From assembly GCF_947242115.1 (NCBI RefSeq), contig NC_074711.1:61003309-61067308 (forward strand): a DNA stretch of 64,000 nucleotides, given 5' to 3'. How positions within the stretch are numbered: the stretch's first letter is position 1; every line of letters begins with the position of its first letter. Shown piece after piece: positions 44,701 to 57,507 of this stretch. Made by a program: the position numbers and the translations under genes. A model generated the notes under the pieces. That model did no database searches. It saw nothing but the letters and a program-made list of their open reading frames with translations, and was not told where the DNA came from. The stretch comes from Biomphalaria glabrata. Its lineage: Eukaryota > Mollusca > Gastropoda > Planorbidae.

Positions 44701-45590
44701 TTTTCCCCTAGTGGAACATAAGACTCACAAAATATGTTATGTCCTAACTCAATAGGCCTACAAAGCTTAACTATAAGGACATAAAGTTTTGATCGATGCT
44801 ACGCCCAATCAATATTAATGGTTTTCACTTCATAATAAGTCTTGGAGGTCGATACTTTCATTTCCTTATTGACAAGCTCAAATATGTGGCCCTCTTCTGA
44901 TTCATTGCCATGTTTTTTTTTTTGTGTAACATCAATCCAAACATTTTAAAACAAAAAAACAAATAAAAAAAAAACAAAACAACAACAAAACGATGGAACA
45001 TTTTGTAGCTGTTATATAGGCTATATTGAATGTTTACATAGGCTTATTTAAAATGTCAATCCTGATGCATTTGTTCTTTAAGGGTATACATAGATCTTTA
45101 CCAAGCGTATATCAACTCAGTCCGGTGTCAGGTCAACATCTTGTACACGTTATTTCTACCACTTCTCTTGCTCAGATCAAGTTGAAGCTTGGCACAGTTA
45201 GTCATTGTCGACGACAACACAGGAATTAATAATAATAATAAAAACATAACCGGTACAATTAATCTATTAATCGTAACTAATTTTTTATATGGGATTTTGT
45301 TTGTTGACAAAAGGAGTAAAAGCATCAAAAACTAGCTGGCAGCAGATGACCTTTAAAAGAGACAATTGAAACAATTAATTAATAGTACAACGAGACATAC
45401 AAGACACCTATAGCTAAGACAAACAGACACAAAAACTCTTTTGTCTCCCTGGCAATCAAATCACTAAACAAAATTTAACGATCTGATATAGACTTTTCAC
45501 ATGTAAATTATGAGTGAGTCTGTTGCGAATGTATATTTTGATTTTGTACAGTTACCGTGTTTTGTTTGGTGTAATGCACAAATTGTAAGG
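41716..45590. other. Intergenic DNA upstream of the villin-like gene
   Basis: No coding sequence is supported. Contents seen: a G12 run near 42899, a purine (GA)n run at 43317-43361, and a possible transposon end at about 44386 (CAGGGCCAGACTTACCTATA). The villin-like promoter should lie here, but I cannot place it. Confidence 0.4.
43317..43361. repeat. (GA)n microsatellite
   Basis: An imperfect AGAGAG run of about 45 bp. Confidence 0.9.
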
Positions 45591-45597
45591 CAAATTT

Positions 45598-45599
<2 letters not shown>

Positions 45600-45643
<44 letters not shown>
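45600..45643. repeat. (TA)n microsatellite at a LINE edge
   Basis: About 22 TA units end exactly where the LINE fragment begins (ATGCCAAAGGCAG). Confidence 0.9.
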
Positions 45644-45646
<3 letters not shown>

Positions 45647-45995
45647 AAAGGCAGTCTTTTTTGGTGAGCTAAAAGGTGGTCGACGTAACAGAGGTGCCCC
45701 ACTAAAACGCTTTAAAGACCAGCTTAGGCGCCCACTTGCCTTAGCTGACATAGAAGAGAGCCCCCCCTGGTTGCATGCGGCCTCAGAACGAGACAGCTCG
45801 AGGTCACTCACAAAGGCCGCGGGATACGAATTTGAGACCAAAAGAAAATCCGCTGCCGATGACAGACGCAGACGGCGAAAAGAAAATCTTAATCGACCAC
45901 TGGCGGACAATGGTTATGCTCGGGTGTGGCAAAATATGTAGGTCACAGCTGGTATTGCGTAGCCACGAGAAATATTGCAGTCCTCATTAATCTTC
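45644..45995 (+). mobile_element. LINE 3' fragment with C-terminal zinc-finger remnant
   Basis: The plus strand reads MPKAVFFGELKGGRRNRGAP, then LKRFKDQLRR, ALADIEES, ASERDSSRSLTKAAGYEFE, KSAADDRRRRRKENLNRPLA and, in a shifted frame, CGKICRSQLVLRSHEKYC, the C-terminal finger of a LINE family common in molluscs and cnidarians. It is 5' truncated at the TA run. Confidence 0.75.
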
Positions 45996-45999
45996 GGAC

Positions 46000-48125
46000 T
46001 AGAACTCTTTCCACTTAATTACAAATAGAACACGAAACGGGTTAATTTGAATTATTACAAAAAAACAAACAAACAATGAATTTGTAGAGTTAAAATCTCA
46101 CAACTGAGTTATCAAATGGATACGTCTATGACACAATAGAGAAGTAAAAAAACTTGAACTTTTTTGCAGATAACAATGAATTCCTTTTCTTACACAGTAA
46201 AAGACTATGCCTACCAAACAACTATATTTCCTCCCCTCTCCATTTATAATAGAAGAGCACTACTATCATCTCAGCTTCACGACATGTATCAGGAAGTTTC
46301 AAGAAAAGATTGAAATCGAGTCATCTGGAATCTGAAGGAGCGAAACGAAACTAGAACTTACTTGCTACTAACGAGGTCTGAGGATTTGGAACTGAGCAAG
46401 ATAATATGGGAACTTAGTACGACTCATCCTTCTAAGAACAGACTTATATGAAAAAGTAAAAATCAATGCGGAAGGCTGAATTTGCCGATAGGTCACGTGC
46501 CAACCAATGACCCCCCCCCCCCTTTGGCCCCATTCACTCTCCACAAAGTTAGGGTCATAAATTTTATACCGATAACATACCGACAGCATGCTCAAAGCCA
46601 TGTCAATAGAATACTAATCGTGGCGTTCGACAAAACTTTTTTATGGTACTCTTATCAAGCTTAGTCAAGTTTTTCGCTGACATGTTTTCATAGAAAGGAA
46701 AATTTTCCAACAGATAAACTTTACTTTTTTAGATATCTTCCATTTAAAAAAACAATCAAACTTACTATCATATATCTATATACTACCTGTTAAACCGTAG
46801 CTAATATACATATATATATACAAAAATATTCTCTCTATGCCTACTGCTGTTATGTGGGAAGAATCATTGATTTTAAAACCAAGGCATATACATCCAGTCC
46901 GATGAACTTTATAGCACGCAATTTCTAACCGGCTAAACCCCCATCGATGCTGTCGCGAATTCGCTGAAACTCCAGTTCAGTCTCTGTTCGATTATCTCTT
47001 TAGTTTTGGTATGAGACCAGTGGCATAGCTTGGAATTTTCCATCATTTGGGGGCCCAGGGATTGATTTCTTTAAGGGGCCCTTGCATTTTGACACTTGAC
47101 ATCATGCCATAAGATAATGTCATCGTCCAAAGCCATATCCAAAAATGTTTTACGAGCTAAACCAAAGTCGTTTTGCGACTAAAGGCAGCTTTTGATGATT
47201 GTGATCATTTTTCAGTATTTCCTATGACTACATTTTCTAAACAATAAATGACTTCAATGTTGAGTGAAATCAATGTACATTAAGGCCTCACTTTAAGATA
47301 AGCTTTAGTCTTAGATCTATAAAGAGATACGTCTACTATTTGTGCAGTACATTTTTCAAATGTCATATTTTAAAATTTAAACTAAACATTTTATCCCTAA
47401 AGATTGAGATTTCGTTTCCCTACAAATGTGGCATATAGATGACTAGGTGAATTTGTAGATTCTTTACTTTGCTATACATATGAATAATAATAATAAAAAA
47501 AGAACACACAACAGAAAGAAACAAAAATAGCAACAACATACCTACCTCATGCCTTCGTGTCATCTATACTATTCTATACGGTACACTGTCCTCTTATCTC
47601 TCAAACCATAAACACGACTTGTTATTTTAGTCTCACTATTGAACTACACTGGCCACTTTGTTCCTACCACTGTAGGTAGACTTGGACCTATATCATGAAG
47701 TCTACAACTATACACTGGTCTCACGATCTTACCATGAGAGTAAAACAAAATCCTGCCTGTCGAGCTTCAACTTTTAATCGGTAGCTTGACCTAAGTGCTT
47801 AACCTGTTAATCTCCCCTTCAGAGTTTTGGATCGGTTGAACATTACTGAACAATTGGGCTCGCACACAATAATCTCATTATTATGCAACTTTTTAAAGAA
47901 GGGCGAGGAGGGGCGGATAGCGTTTGTACTTGTGTGTAGATGTGTGTGTGTGTGTGTGTGAAATTAGGCTTAGGGCCATAAAAATTATTAAATGATCTGG
48001 ACAAAAAAAAGAACAGCTATCTCCACTGCACGTTATATTGGTTACTTCCTTAAGATCAAGTCACAAAGCACTAAAGACAACCACAAAACTGTGGAAAACT
48101 AATAAGAACAAGGTTAGAAGCAAAG
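46000..48125. other. Intergenic DNA, no gene seen
   Basis: AT-rich, with a C13 run near 46510 and (GT)n at 47938-47960. At 47020-47170, AGTGGCATAGCTTGGAATTT then GGGGGCCCAGGG resembles a common DNA-transposon end, but no partner end was found. Confidence 0.4.
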
Positions 48126-48219
48126 TTTGTTTGGAAACGCAAACTCAGAACTGGCTCCCGAAGTGGTCCACTCAGGCTGGTTTAATTATTTTCAGCATCA
48201 ATATCAAGCTATAAACTAC

Positions 48220-48315
48220 AAACTATCAACAACCACAACACTATATCGGTTCATACAAACTATCAACAACCACAACACTATATCGGTTCATACAAACTAT
48301 CAACAACCACAACAA
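48220..48315. repeat. 37 bp tandem repeat, 2.6 copies
   Basis: The unit AAACTATCAACAACCACAAC continues with ACTATATCGGTTCATAC. Two units are identical and the third partial. Confidence 0.9.
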
Positions 48316-48834
48316 TATCTCCTTCCTAACAAAAAGAAGAGACTTGTGTTTCGAAAGTGTTGTCGATATTATTGTTGGCCTATTGTTAGGCAGACGCATT
48401 CAAGGCTTCAAGGAGAGAATGTGCAATACAATACACCCCCCAGTTGCAATGAGTAATACTAAGCAATACTTATAAAGTCTTGTTTACGTCTTTGGACTAA
48501 AACAAATCAAACAAACAATTTTTTTTAAATTATTCGTAGCTTCTATAATGGAAAACATTGTGTTTAGCTATACAAATATTTTAAATCATTATTAGAAAAG
48601 AAAAAAAAAACACGTCTGCATTGTTATCGAAGTATACTAAAATATTACCTCCCCTATTTATATAGTTTCCCCTGTTTTTTTTTTTGAAATTATTGTTATT
48701 AGTGTATAGTTGTAAAATGGTGTAGTTTAATGTAAAAACTGCTTTCTCATTTAATAATAAAAATTCGCTTTCAGAAAAAAAAGTAACCACTGGCTAAAAC
48801 TGCAAGATCTAAAATAACATGATAGCCAACACGA

Positions 48835-48935
48835 TTTTCAATATCTTATCTACTTTTGCCATCTAAATCGGACAGATGGAAGGACACAAAACTAATAAAA
48901 ACTCGTTTGTCTTTCGAGGGCTGCTAATAAGTTAC
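48835..48935 (-). repeat. Dispersed repeat copy, inverted relative to 12497
   Basis: The reverse complement reads TTAGCAGCCCTCGAAAGACA, then TATTAGTTTTGTGTCCTTCC, CTGTCCGATTTAGAT, in the same order as at 12497-12610. A shorter relative may lie near 45410-45470. Confidence 0.5.
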
Positions 48936-49644
48936 TAAATTAATATTATAGCACACTCAAAAGTTCACATGTACTCGGTCACCATATAAACAAGCTTTTC
49001 CAAATAAATAATCTCTCTTTCACGATACGATCCCTAAACTCTATTACCAGAAAATCAAGAAGACTTAAACAAGAAAATAAAAAAAAATAGTTAAAAAGAA
49101 AACAACAAAGCTTACATTAAGTATAGTTGTAGGCCTATCAATTAGTTTGGATCAGTCATGTCATTAAATTTGTAATGCATCTAGATTCTAGACTAACAAT
49201 AAAAAAACATTTATAAAAATAAAAAAAGGGGGTGGTGAAAGACCTGAATTTGAACTCATGGTTCAAACCTTCTCAGACCAATACCGTAACCACTATGATA
49301 GTGAAGGCCTAAGAACATGGAAGATTCCCATTTCATGTTGTGTTTAATAAAGACTCAGATGACGACCTAAAAAGTAAAAAGGGGACTAATGCAGCTTATA
49401 CCACCGTTTCAGTCAAGTACAAATTCTTACCCTTGTTTGAGATACCAAACAAAATAATTAATTACCTTAACTAACTAATTGTTTATTTTTTTAAATTGAT
49501 TTTTGTTTAGGTAAAAGAAATAAAAATGCAAAATTTCAGTTTGATCTAAGATTGGGTGTATATATATGAGAATAGAATTTAAAAAAGAAAAGCAGCATTT
49601 CTCAACATTCAGCGAAAAACATAACAACTGGGGCAGCGCCGTAA

Positions 49645-50035
49645 GGTTCCCTAGTGGGGTTCGGGGCGAAGCCCCGACGACAAAAGGGTTTTCTTGCATT
49701 CTTCACTGCAGAAACACATTCTCCTGACATCTACAACTCAATATTCATCAATGAAGTTCGGGGCGAAGCCCCGACGCCAAAAGCGTTTTCTTGCATTCTT
49801 CACTGCAGAAACGCATTCTCCTGACATCTAAAGCTTATTATTCATCAATATAGTTTGGGGCGAAGCCCCGAAGCCAAAAGCGTTTTCTTGCATTTTTGAA
49901 TGCAGAAACGCATTCTCCTGACAAGAACAGCTCATTATTCATCAGTGGGGTTCGGGCGAAGCCCCGACGCCAAAAAAGTTTTCTTGCATACTTCACAGAA
50001 GAAACGCATTCTCCTGACCTAAAGCTCATTATTAT
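49645..50035. repeat. 97 bp tandem repeat, four copies, with GGGGCGAAGCCCC hairpin
   Basis: GTTCGGGGCGAAGCCCCGAC recurs at 49659, 49756, 49853 (GTTTGGGG) and 49950, exactly 97 bp apart. Each copy goes on with AAAAGCGTTTTCTTGCATTC, TGCAGAAACGCATTCTCCTG and TTATTCATCA. Each unit has a perfect 5 bp stem with a short loop and a second weaker inverted pair (AAAGCGTTTTCTTGCATT / AATGCAGAAACGCATT). Confidence 0.9.
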
Positions 50036-50825
50036 ATTACTATTAAAAAGGACCTTTTGAATAATGTTGTACTTGAAAAATATTCTAATATGAATTGCAA
50101 ATAAAACCGATTTGTTCCTTAAAAAGATAAGATACCCCACATATTTAGATATTGGTTTTGAGGATCGCCGAATGATGAATAATATTCAATAAAATATAAG
50201 TGTAAGTTGTGAGTTATAGTCCCAAATTCATTTAACTAGAAAAATATCAGATTGAGTAAAGGTTGGGAAAAGGCGACTATGAAATATACATTTGGGTTTA
50301 GAACTCATCTCAATCATGACTCTTATACTGAAAAATTTCGTTAGAATTCTAACTTTTCCAATGCAAAGTCTTTCTTAAAATAATTTTGATAAATTCATGT
50401 GAAATTACATAAACTCTGTGTGGAAATGGGAGGTGCGGTAGAGTAAAAAGATTAATCCTCGCTCCTTTAATAATTTCTGCTAAAGATTGCATTTGGCATT
50501 AAAGAATAGGGGTGGGGCGACTCAATATAAGAATTTAATTAATAGCACATATAAATTATATTAGTGACAGATTTTTTTAAATTTGTAATTTCTTACTATA
50601 ATAAAAAAGAAAACGTATTGGTTTGTCTGATGGGGGAAATGCAATTGCATGTATCGCCCGTCCCACCTGGTACAACCGTTTTTCATTTAAATTTACTAAT
50701 GATAAAATTTGAGATTAGAGTGTGGTACGATATAATATACAATGAGATCACATATCAATACGTAGTTTATACTATATAGATATTCAACTAATTTTGTTCA
50801 CAAACTATGATTCTCCATAAAAATA

Positions 50826-51445
50826 GGACCGCCCCCCCTAGAGGGCTAGAGTGGGGAGGGCAGTACATGCAATCGCCCTCCCCCCAACCCCACCGAATCG
50901 GCCAAGATACCAGAACGGGAGCGACATAATATAAAATTTATATATTAATTCAACTAATTTTGTTCACAAACTATGATTTCTCCATAAAATTAGGACCGCC
51001 CCCCCCCACTCAAAGGGTTAAGGTGGGAAGGGCAGTAGAGGTATTCGCCCCCACCCCCCCACCAAATCGGAAACAGGGAACGACATAATATACAGATCGG
51101 TTAAAATATCAATAACAAGTTTTAATCATACAGATATTTAATTGATTCTGTTTCTGTGATTTCTACAAATAAATTGGAACGCACCCCCCCACTCGAAAGT
51201 GTATGGGGGGGGGGCGGGCGGGATTGATATCATCGCCCCCTCCCGACCCCACCAAATCGGCCAACATACTAGAGGGGGGGCGAAATAATCTAAAAATAGG
51301 TTGAAATATAAATAATTAGTATATATTATTAACATAAGTAATAATTTCGTGTACAAATTGTGTGAATTCTATACTAAAATTCGTCCGCCCCCAGGGAGGG
51401 GCCGAGTGAGGGGGGGGGCGATCGCCCCAACCGCCCCCCCCCCTG
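50826..51445. repeat. Degenerate C/G-rich tandem repeat, ~170-205 bp period
   Basis: Each unit alternates an AT-rich part (CAACTAATTTTGTTCACAAA, TTCTCCATAAAATTAGGA) with CCGCCCCCCC, a G-rich run, ATCGCCCCC and CCCCACCAAATCGGCCAA. Units start near 50827, 50996, 51179 and 51383; a weak one lies near 50629. The runs reach nine or more G, for instance at 51206-51223, and could form quadruplexes. Confidence 0.8.
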
Positions 51446-51462
51446 GATCCGCCAGGGGTTGG

Positions 51463-51640
51463 CGCCTAAGCTGGTCTTTAAAGCGTTTCCATGGGGCACC
51501 TCTGTAACGTCGACCACCTCTTAGCTCATCAAAAAAAAAAAAAAAAAAAAAGATTGCCTTTGGCATACATTCGTCTCCCATACGGGATACATGCCCTGTC
51601 CAGCGTAACTGTCGAACCACAAAAGGCCCTCTATACCGGC
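51463..51640 (-). mobile_element. LINE 3' fragment with expanded homopolymer
   Basis: The minus strand reads LRWTGHVSRMGDECMPKAI, a run of Phe from 21 T, then DELRGGRRYRGAPWKRFKDQ and LRRQPLAD. Same family as 45644-45995, where the T run is only six. It ends inside the C/G-rich repeat. Confidence 0.7.
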
Positions 51641-51699
51641 GTTCGCAAGGACATCGCTGTTTATATGAATCTAATGTTAAGCGCTATAACATTGTATTA

Positions 51700-54600
51700 A
51701 CCACACTACACTAGGGTCAAAATGTCTCGCGGTATTGTGTATACACGTTTTAACCATAAATCTGTAAGTTAAATATATACAAGAAATGTAGTTCTTCAGA
51801 GGTAATTGAAATTGTCAACTCTCCATCACACACACACATTGCCAACCAAATCACTAAACAAAACAATTTTATTTTTGTGTTTGTTTTTCAATATTCTGTT
51901 TCCTTTTGAAAATGAAAACATAACAATTGACTTCAAAGTTTCTTTGTTCAGACTGGAATGTTACACAATTATTTGGACATATTGTTTATTTATTTATTCG
52001 GCAGAACTCAATGAAACATATAATACAAGGTGGGTATGGAGCAATGGATGAATGGGAGAATCAAACAACATTTGAACAGAGGGAGATGTCACTTGTAGCA
52101 GTGACATTACTCATGTCCTGTACATCTATACAGCATAGGAAACATATAAATCCAATGAAACAAATGTCACCATCTTCTAGGCTAGTGTATCACACAAGTC
52201 TTCAATCAATATACACACTAAGCAATTGTATCAAAACAATTATCTAACGCTAGTAATGCTTGAGAAAAATCTGGGGCTAAAGGGCAAGATAGGGGGCAGA
52301 ATTACAATCAAAACAAAATCATAAAAAAATTGTACGAAATGTACACAAGAAATCAATGTCATTCTCTTGTTCTATATTGATTTATAATATCATGGTCTCA
52401 TTATGGTCATTTTAATATAACACATAACAATATGTGGTCGTTTTTGTTTTATAGCACATGATCTAAATTTGTTCCTTTCTAAGCACTATGGGTCTGGTCA
52501 TAACATTGCAAGAAAGGTCTGACCAGGGTCTTATAACATATGATTTAAATGTGGTTAGTACCAGTACATTAAACATATCAATGTGGTCTATTCATATCAC
52601 TTAATAAGAATATGCTTAAAATGTAGGATATGATATGACTCTACAAGTCAATACATAGCCCATGAGAATTGAGCTTTTTGAGATTCATGTGAACATCTGG
52701 CAGACATTTTCAATTGAAAAATGAGAAACATGCTTCAAAGAGTTATTAGCAGCCAGGTCAATGCTAGGTCTAGAAAATTACTAGAATATTAACATAGTAC
52801 CCAGAAGTATATCATTTTAAAAGAGGGTTCAATGAAAGTCATGCATGCACAAACACAAATAACTCATAGTGTTTTAGTAGCTTTGAAAAGTGGTTCAGAT
52901 AACTTAGGGATATTATACACAGAAAAAAAAGTCACATTTTAAATATCTTCAGTTAAACTAGATCTATAACTCATTGGTTAATAATGGGTTGGGATGACCT
53001 TTTATCAAGTGTAGGAGATAAGATGAACTACTCTCAAGTTTGAAATTAAATGAACCATTCATAATGGTTGACTTTAAGAGCAGTTTTTGTCTCATAATGA
53101 AGTCACAGAGTTTCAGTGGACTAAACATATCAATTTTCTGATGTCTTTTGTTACCATGTCACTTGATATAACATAGGCCAAATATTAAAAATGAATAAAG
53201 TATTTGGCTTGCCTAACTTTCATAAGCAACAGCCTTCATAAAAAGTATGTCTTGATAAGAACAGAAAAAAAAATTTATGAAACAAAACATTGTGCACATT
53301 TCAGAATTTGTTAATGAAATATATATCACGATTCAATACACAATACATGGATCTATTATTCTCACACAAGAGCAAAACTTCACATTTCTAAAATACAAAA
53401 ACATTAGATAATATTCTAGTTGGTAAACAAAATATAAGGATTTTTACTTGAAAATGAAAATTTCTTATTTCAAATGATACTTGTTTTTAGTAGAAAAAAA
53501 ATCCTGCTCTGTATTATATTACACCTTTTGAACTAAAACAATAAAAAAAAAATTTGGCATAAAATGTGGCATTACTAATCCAATACTAAAAAAAAAAAAG
53601 TCTAGATGAAAGAAAACTAACATGTGTCGCTAACTGTGGTCTTTTGTTCTTTGATCCAAAGTGAGATGCACCGGCTATGAAACAATTAAAACAATATGGG
53701 AATTAGCAATTAGACAAGTATTGTACAAATATGATTATTTACAAAGTTACAAATTAAAATATACTAGCCAAATATAGTTTGCTGTGTAAATATAAAATAC
53801 TAAGTTATAATAAATGCAGATGAACTTATTCACTTAAAAGTTAAATGAATCACAAAAATAAAAATCTGAACACCAAATAAAATACAACACAAAAGTGCCA
53901 ATATAAGTAATTAATGCTTGTTAAAAAAAGCTTACAATTAAAAAAAAAAAAAAAAAACACAATACCAGACAATATCAAATGTGAACCAATTCATAAAATA
54001 ACAACAAAACCAAAAGATGTATAGTCATTGTCATTTGCTCAACTTTTATATGTTGTGTGTGCCAGTGGTTATTATTCTGTTAATAATTTAACAATTATGT
54101 GAAATATCCTTTGCAGCCTCGCTTCCCCCCTTGAAAAAAAAAACGTTGAATGGATAAATGAATGCACAAAGTTTGATGTAAAAATATGCACACAAAAAAA
54201 TGAATCTAAAAAGCGGAGGCAGATAACTTGATTTTAAAAGTTTGAACTGAATTGAAAACCAACTGTAACAACCATTTGTACAAATTATTTCTACTTACAC
54301 AGATGATATATGCACACACCAACGAATGAGCATTACCAGAACTGAACCATATATGCCTGATGGTTGCACACTAACTTAAAGGATTCAGTTTAATGTAGTA
54401 AAATAAATGTGAAATCGTTTTGTGAATTTAAAACAAAATGGGCAATATTATTTTTTTTGATTAAAGAAATTTTAGACTTAAGAAAATAAATAATCAAGCT
54501 TATCTTCGTATTTCACTAAATTTTGAACTAACTTCATCATATTGTTTTAAATTGCTTTATATAACTTTTTTTTTTTACTTAGAAGAAAAAAAGATGACTA

Positions 54601-54889
54601 AACCAATCACCCAAACATGCAATTTTTACAACTCTCTCTCCCCTCTCCTGATACAAAATATTTCTTAATAATCTGCTAATGTATTTTGTGACTTGTTTCT
54701 GAATGAAGCGCTAGAACCATCACACATATAGGACAGAGGTGGTGATTTAGAGCCTGTGGAACACAAAAACAATGCATTTATCCTAAAGTTTAGACTTCAA
54801 TAAGCCATTTAACTGTGAACAATTTATTTGAAAAATATAGAAAGATAAACACAGGCAGATTTAGATTTTCTTTCAAATCTTCAAAAAAA

Positions 54890-54921
<32 letters not shown>

Positions 54922-57507
54922 AAAAGGGAAAATTTGTTTAAATTAACAAGCAGTTCAGTAGGACAGATTTTTAAATTATTTTTTTTTTCTTTATACGTTT
55001 TTAAGAATGCGGAAATTCTGTATTTATATTAAAAAAATGTTAAAACTAAGTCTTCAAACAAAAAAAAAATATTTTAAAAGAAAGTACTTAAAAGTAAATT
55101 TTTTTTGTGTTGGACATATATATCATTATTTCAATCAGTGGTATAGTAGTAGAAGAATGGAAGCCAGTCTTCAAATGCTGGTTCATGAATTGTCACTCTA
55201 CAGTTGAGAAATGAAATGTAAAACTTAAGATTTCTTATTTCAACTGTCACATATGAAATGAAAATGGGCTATCAATTTTCAAGCATTGCCAGGCATAGAA
55301 AACTTTCATAATAATAATAATAATAATGACAAAAGGAGTTAAAGAAGTATTTAGGTCACATGAAATGTCATTGCATGGAGCAATTAATGCCCTTGCTTCA
55401 CTTCACAAATTCATGCAGAATAAAATGTATAACAAAAAAAAAAATGAGATTCAATAAGAAAATATTTAAATAAATGCTAGAAATTGTACAAAAAATATTG
55501 TCAGTTCTGCTGATCAAATGTTTGCCCCATAATAATGACAGTGTATTCGATTCTGAAGATTTAGGATGAGTGCAGTGTTTCACGTGACTACGCAATCCCA
55601 GTTGCACCACAGGGAACATGAAAAAATATATCACATGAAATACTAATCATACAATATTACACACACAAAAATCGACTCATGCAATATGAAAAATTTTTTT
55701 GAAATATATTACATTTGGTACAAGCCATAAGATATATTCCTCACACAGTTCAGTTCAAAATTACAAACCTTAGAACAGAATATAATAAACTTCATTTGAT
55801 AGTGCTCTTGTGAGCTTGTATTTATATCAATACAAGAATAGTGCTTTAATTTGGTCTTAGTTTTAAGTATACAAATACAAGAATAGTGATTTAATTTGGT
55901 CTTACTTATATTATAATAAGTATATAAATACAGTCAAATAGTGCAACAATTTTTAAAAATCTATTATAATTTCAATATTGTAATTACTTTGAAAATGTTA
56001 AGGGCAGAGGTAAATAATTATGTACAGGTAATTAGAAATTCAGGAAGTAAATGAATTTTAAAATCTATTACACTTACTAAATGAAAAAGATTAAAATATT
56101 TTTCCAAATAGATTTCATTAAAAAAACAACAACATTTGAACACAAATATGATTATAAATATATGAGGCTAAGTTTATATCTGTGTCAATTCAATCACAAG
56201 GATAAAGAATAAAAAGAAATTCTCATTTTTTTCCACATTATTAAAGTCAAAACAATTACAAATAACTATCTTTTTGTTTATTTGTATAACTAGTTAAAGA
56301 CTATTTTGTTCGTACAATTGATCTCACAATTTCACTGTACAATCAATTGAGAAATAAAACCTAAATCTGGTATTTAACAAAATAAAAAACAAAGGAAAAA
56401 GGAATGACAAGACTAACACAAGGGAAGTGATCATAGAAAAACAATGAGGCAGAGACAAGCATTTCAAAATGTGATACTGACTTTCTTAGAGATCATACAC
56501 CAGATAGCTTAACCTTTATAAGCCTTTCAAATATTTACAGTTATGATCAGACTTTTTTTTCAATATTGTACAAACAGGGTGGTCAGACAAGATCATCACT
56601 AAAGAGTGAACAGATCTATAGTGCAATACTTGTATAAACATGTAACCCATCCTTGATTAATAAATATGTGAGCAGTGTTTTTTTATCTTCATTACATTAC
56701 TATGCTTCTGCACATGTTTTTGTCTTTAAACTTTATGAAGAATCAACATAAAAACTAAAACTAGTAAATGACTTCTTGAATAGATGTCAAATACAAGTGA
56801 ACATCTCAAGACTAAATTTTTTATTTGTCCAACTGCTGAGGACAAAAGAACTTTTTATTTCATTCTATGTTTTTGTAATTCAAGTTATTTAAAATAAATA
56901 GTTGCAGAAGCCTAGTAAAAGAATTCCAATGGTAATCAAGCTATTTTTTAAGTTTTGAAATTTTTTTAAAGAGTAATCATTTTTTTTTAGTTAGCCAAAT
57001 ATAACAATAATAATATCATCACATTTACATTAATTTAATCTAGTTATCATTTTTATAAAAATTGTTTGTAAAGTTTGAAAGCTTAGGATATGTAAAAAAA
57101 AAGCCATTTGTTGGATATCAAAAAAAGATATTGAATTATATTATGTATTATTTAGTTTACAATACAAATCAAGAGAAAAAAGTGAGCACTTAAATTGAGA
57201 AAATCTTGGACAATACAAAGTACACAGATTGAGCTTGGCAACTGAGCTGAATTATCTGGATGAAAAGATGTCACAATAGGAAATCCCAAAGTGCTGAGCA
57301 GCACTTAAAACACCTTTGAATTCTTTAAAAAGTGTATCATATATAGCACCAACAGAAACAAATTGACTCTATCCATCTTTGTTTACATCAGCACTTTGTT
57401 TACTTGCATATGTTATTCCACATAACCCACAAAAAACGTAACCTTCTCCGCCACAGACAATTAGAACTTAAGAATTGCATAAGCAAGTGAACAACTAAAC
57501 TATGCTG
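51700..57507. other. AT-rich DNA downstream of the adenylyl cyclase
   Basis: Nearly 6 kb without a recognised gene. Part of it is probably the cyclase 3' UTR, since the gene ends at 57508 and runs this way. Poly-A runs lie near 53941-53956, 54884-54925 and elsewhere. No RNA gene or conserved frame seen. Confidence 0.45.

Noticed and set aside
45510-45941. A 143-residue protein spanning the TA run
   Set aside because: It joins unrelated upstream sequence, an Ile-Tyr run from the (TA)n and a LINE tail. Only the LINE part is real.
48127-48456. A 109-residue protein
   Set aside because: A third of it is made by the 37 bp tandem repeat. There is no family character and no splice or promoter support.
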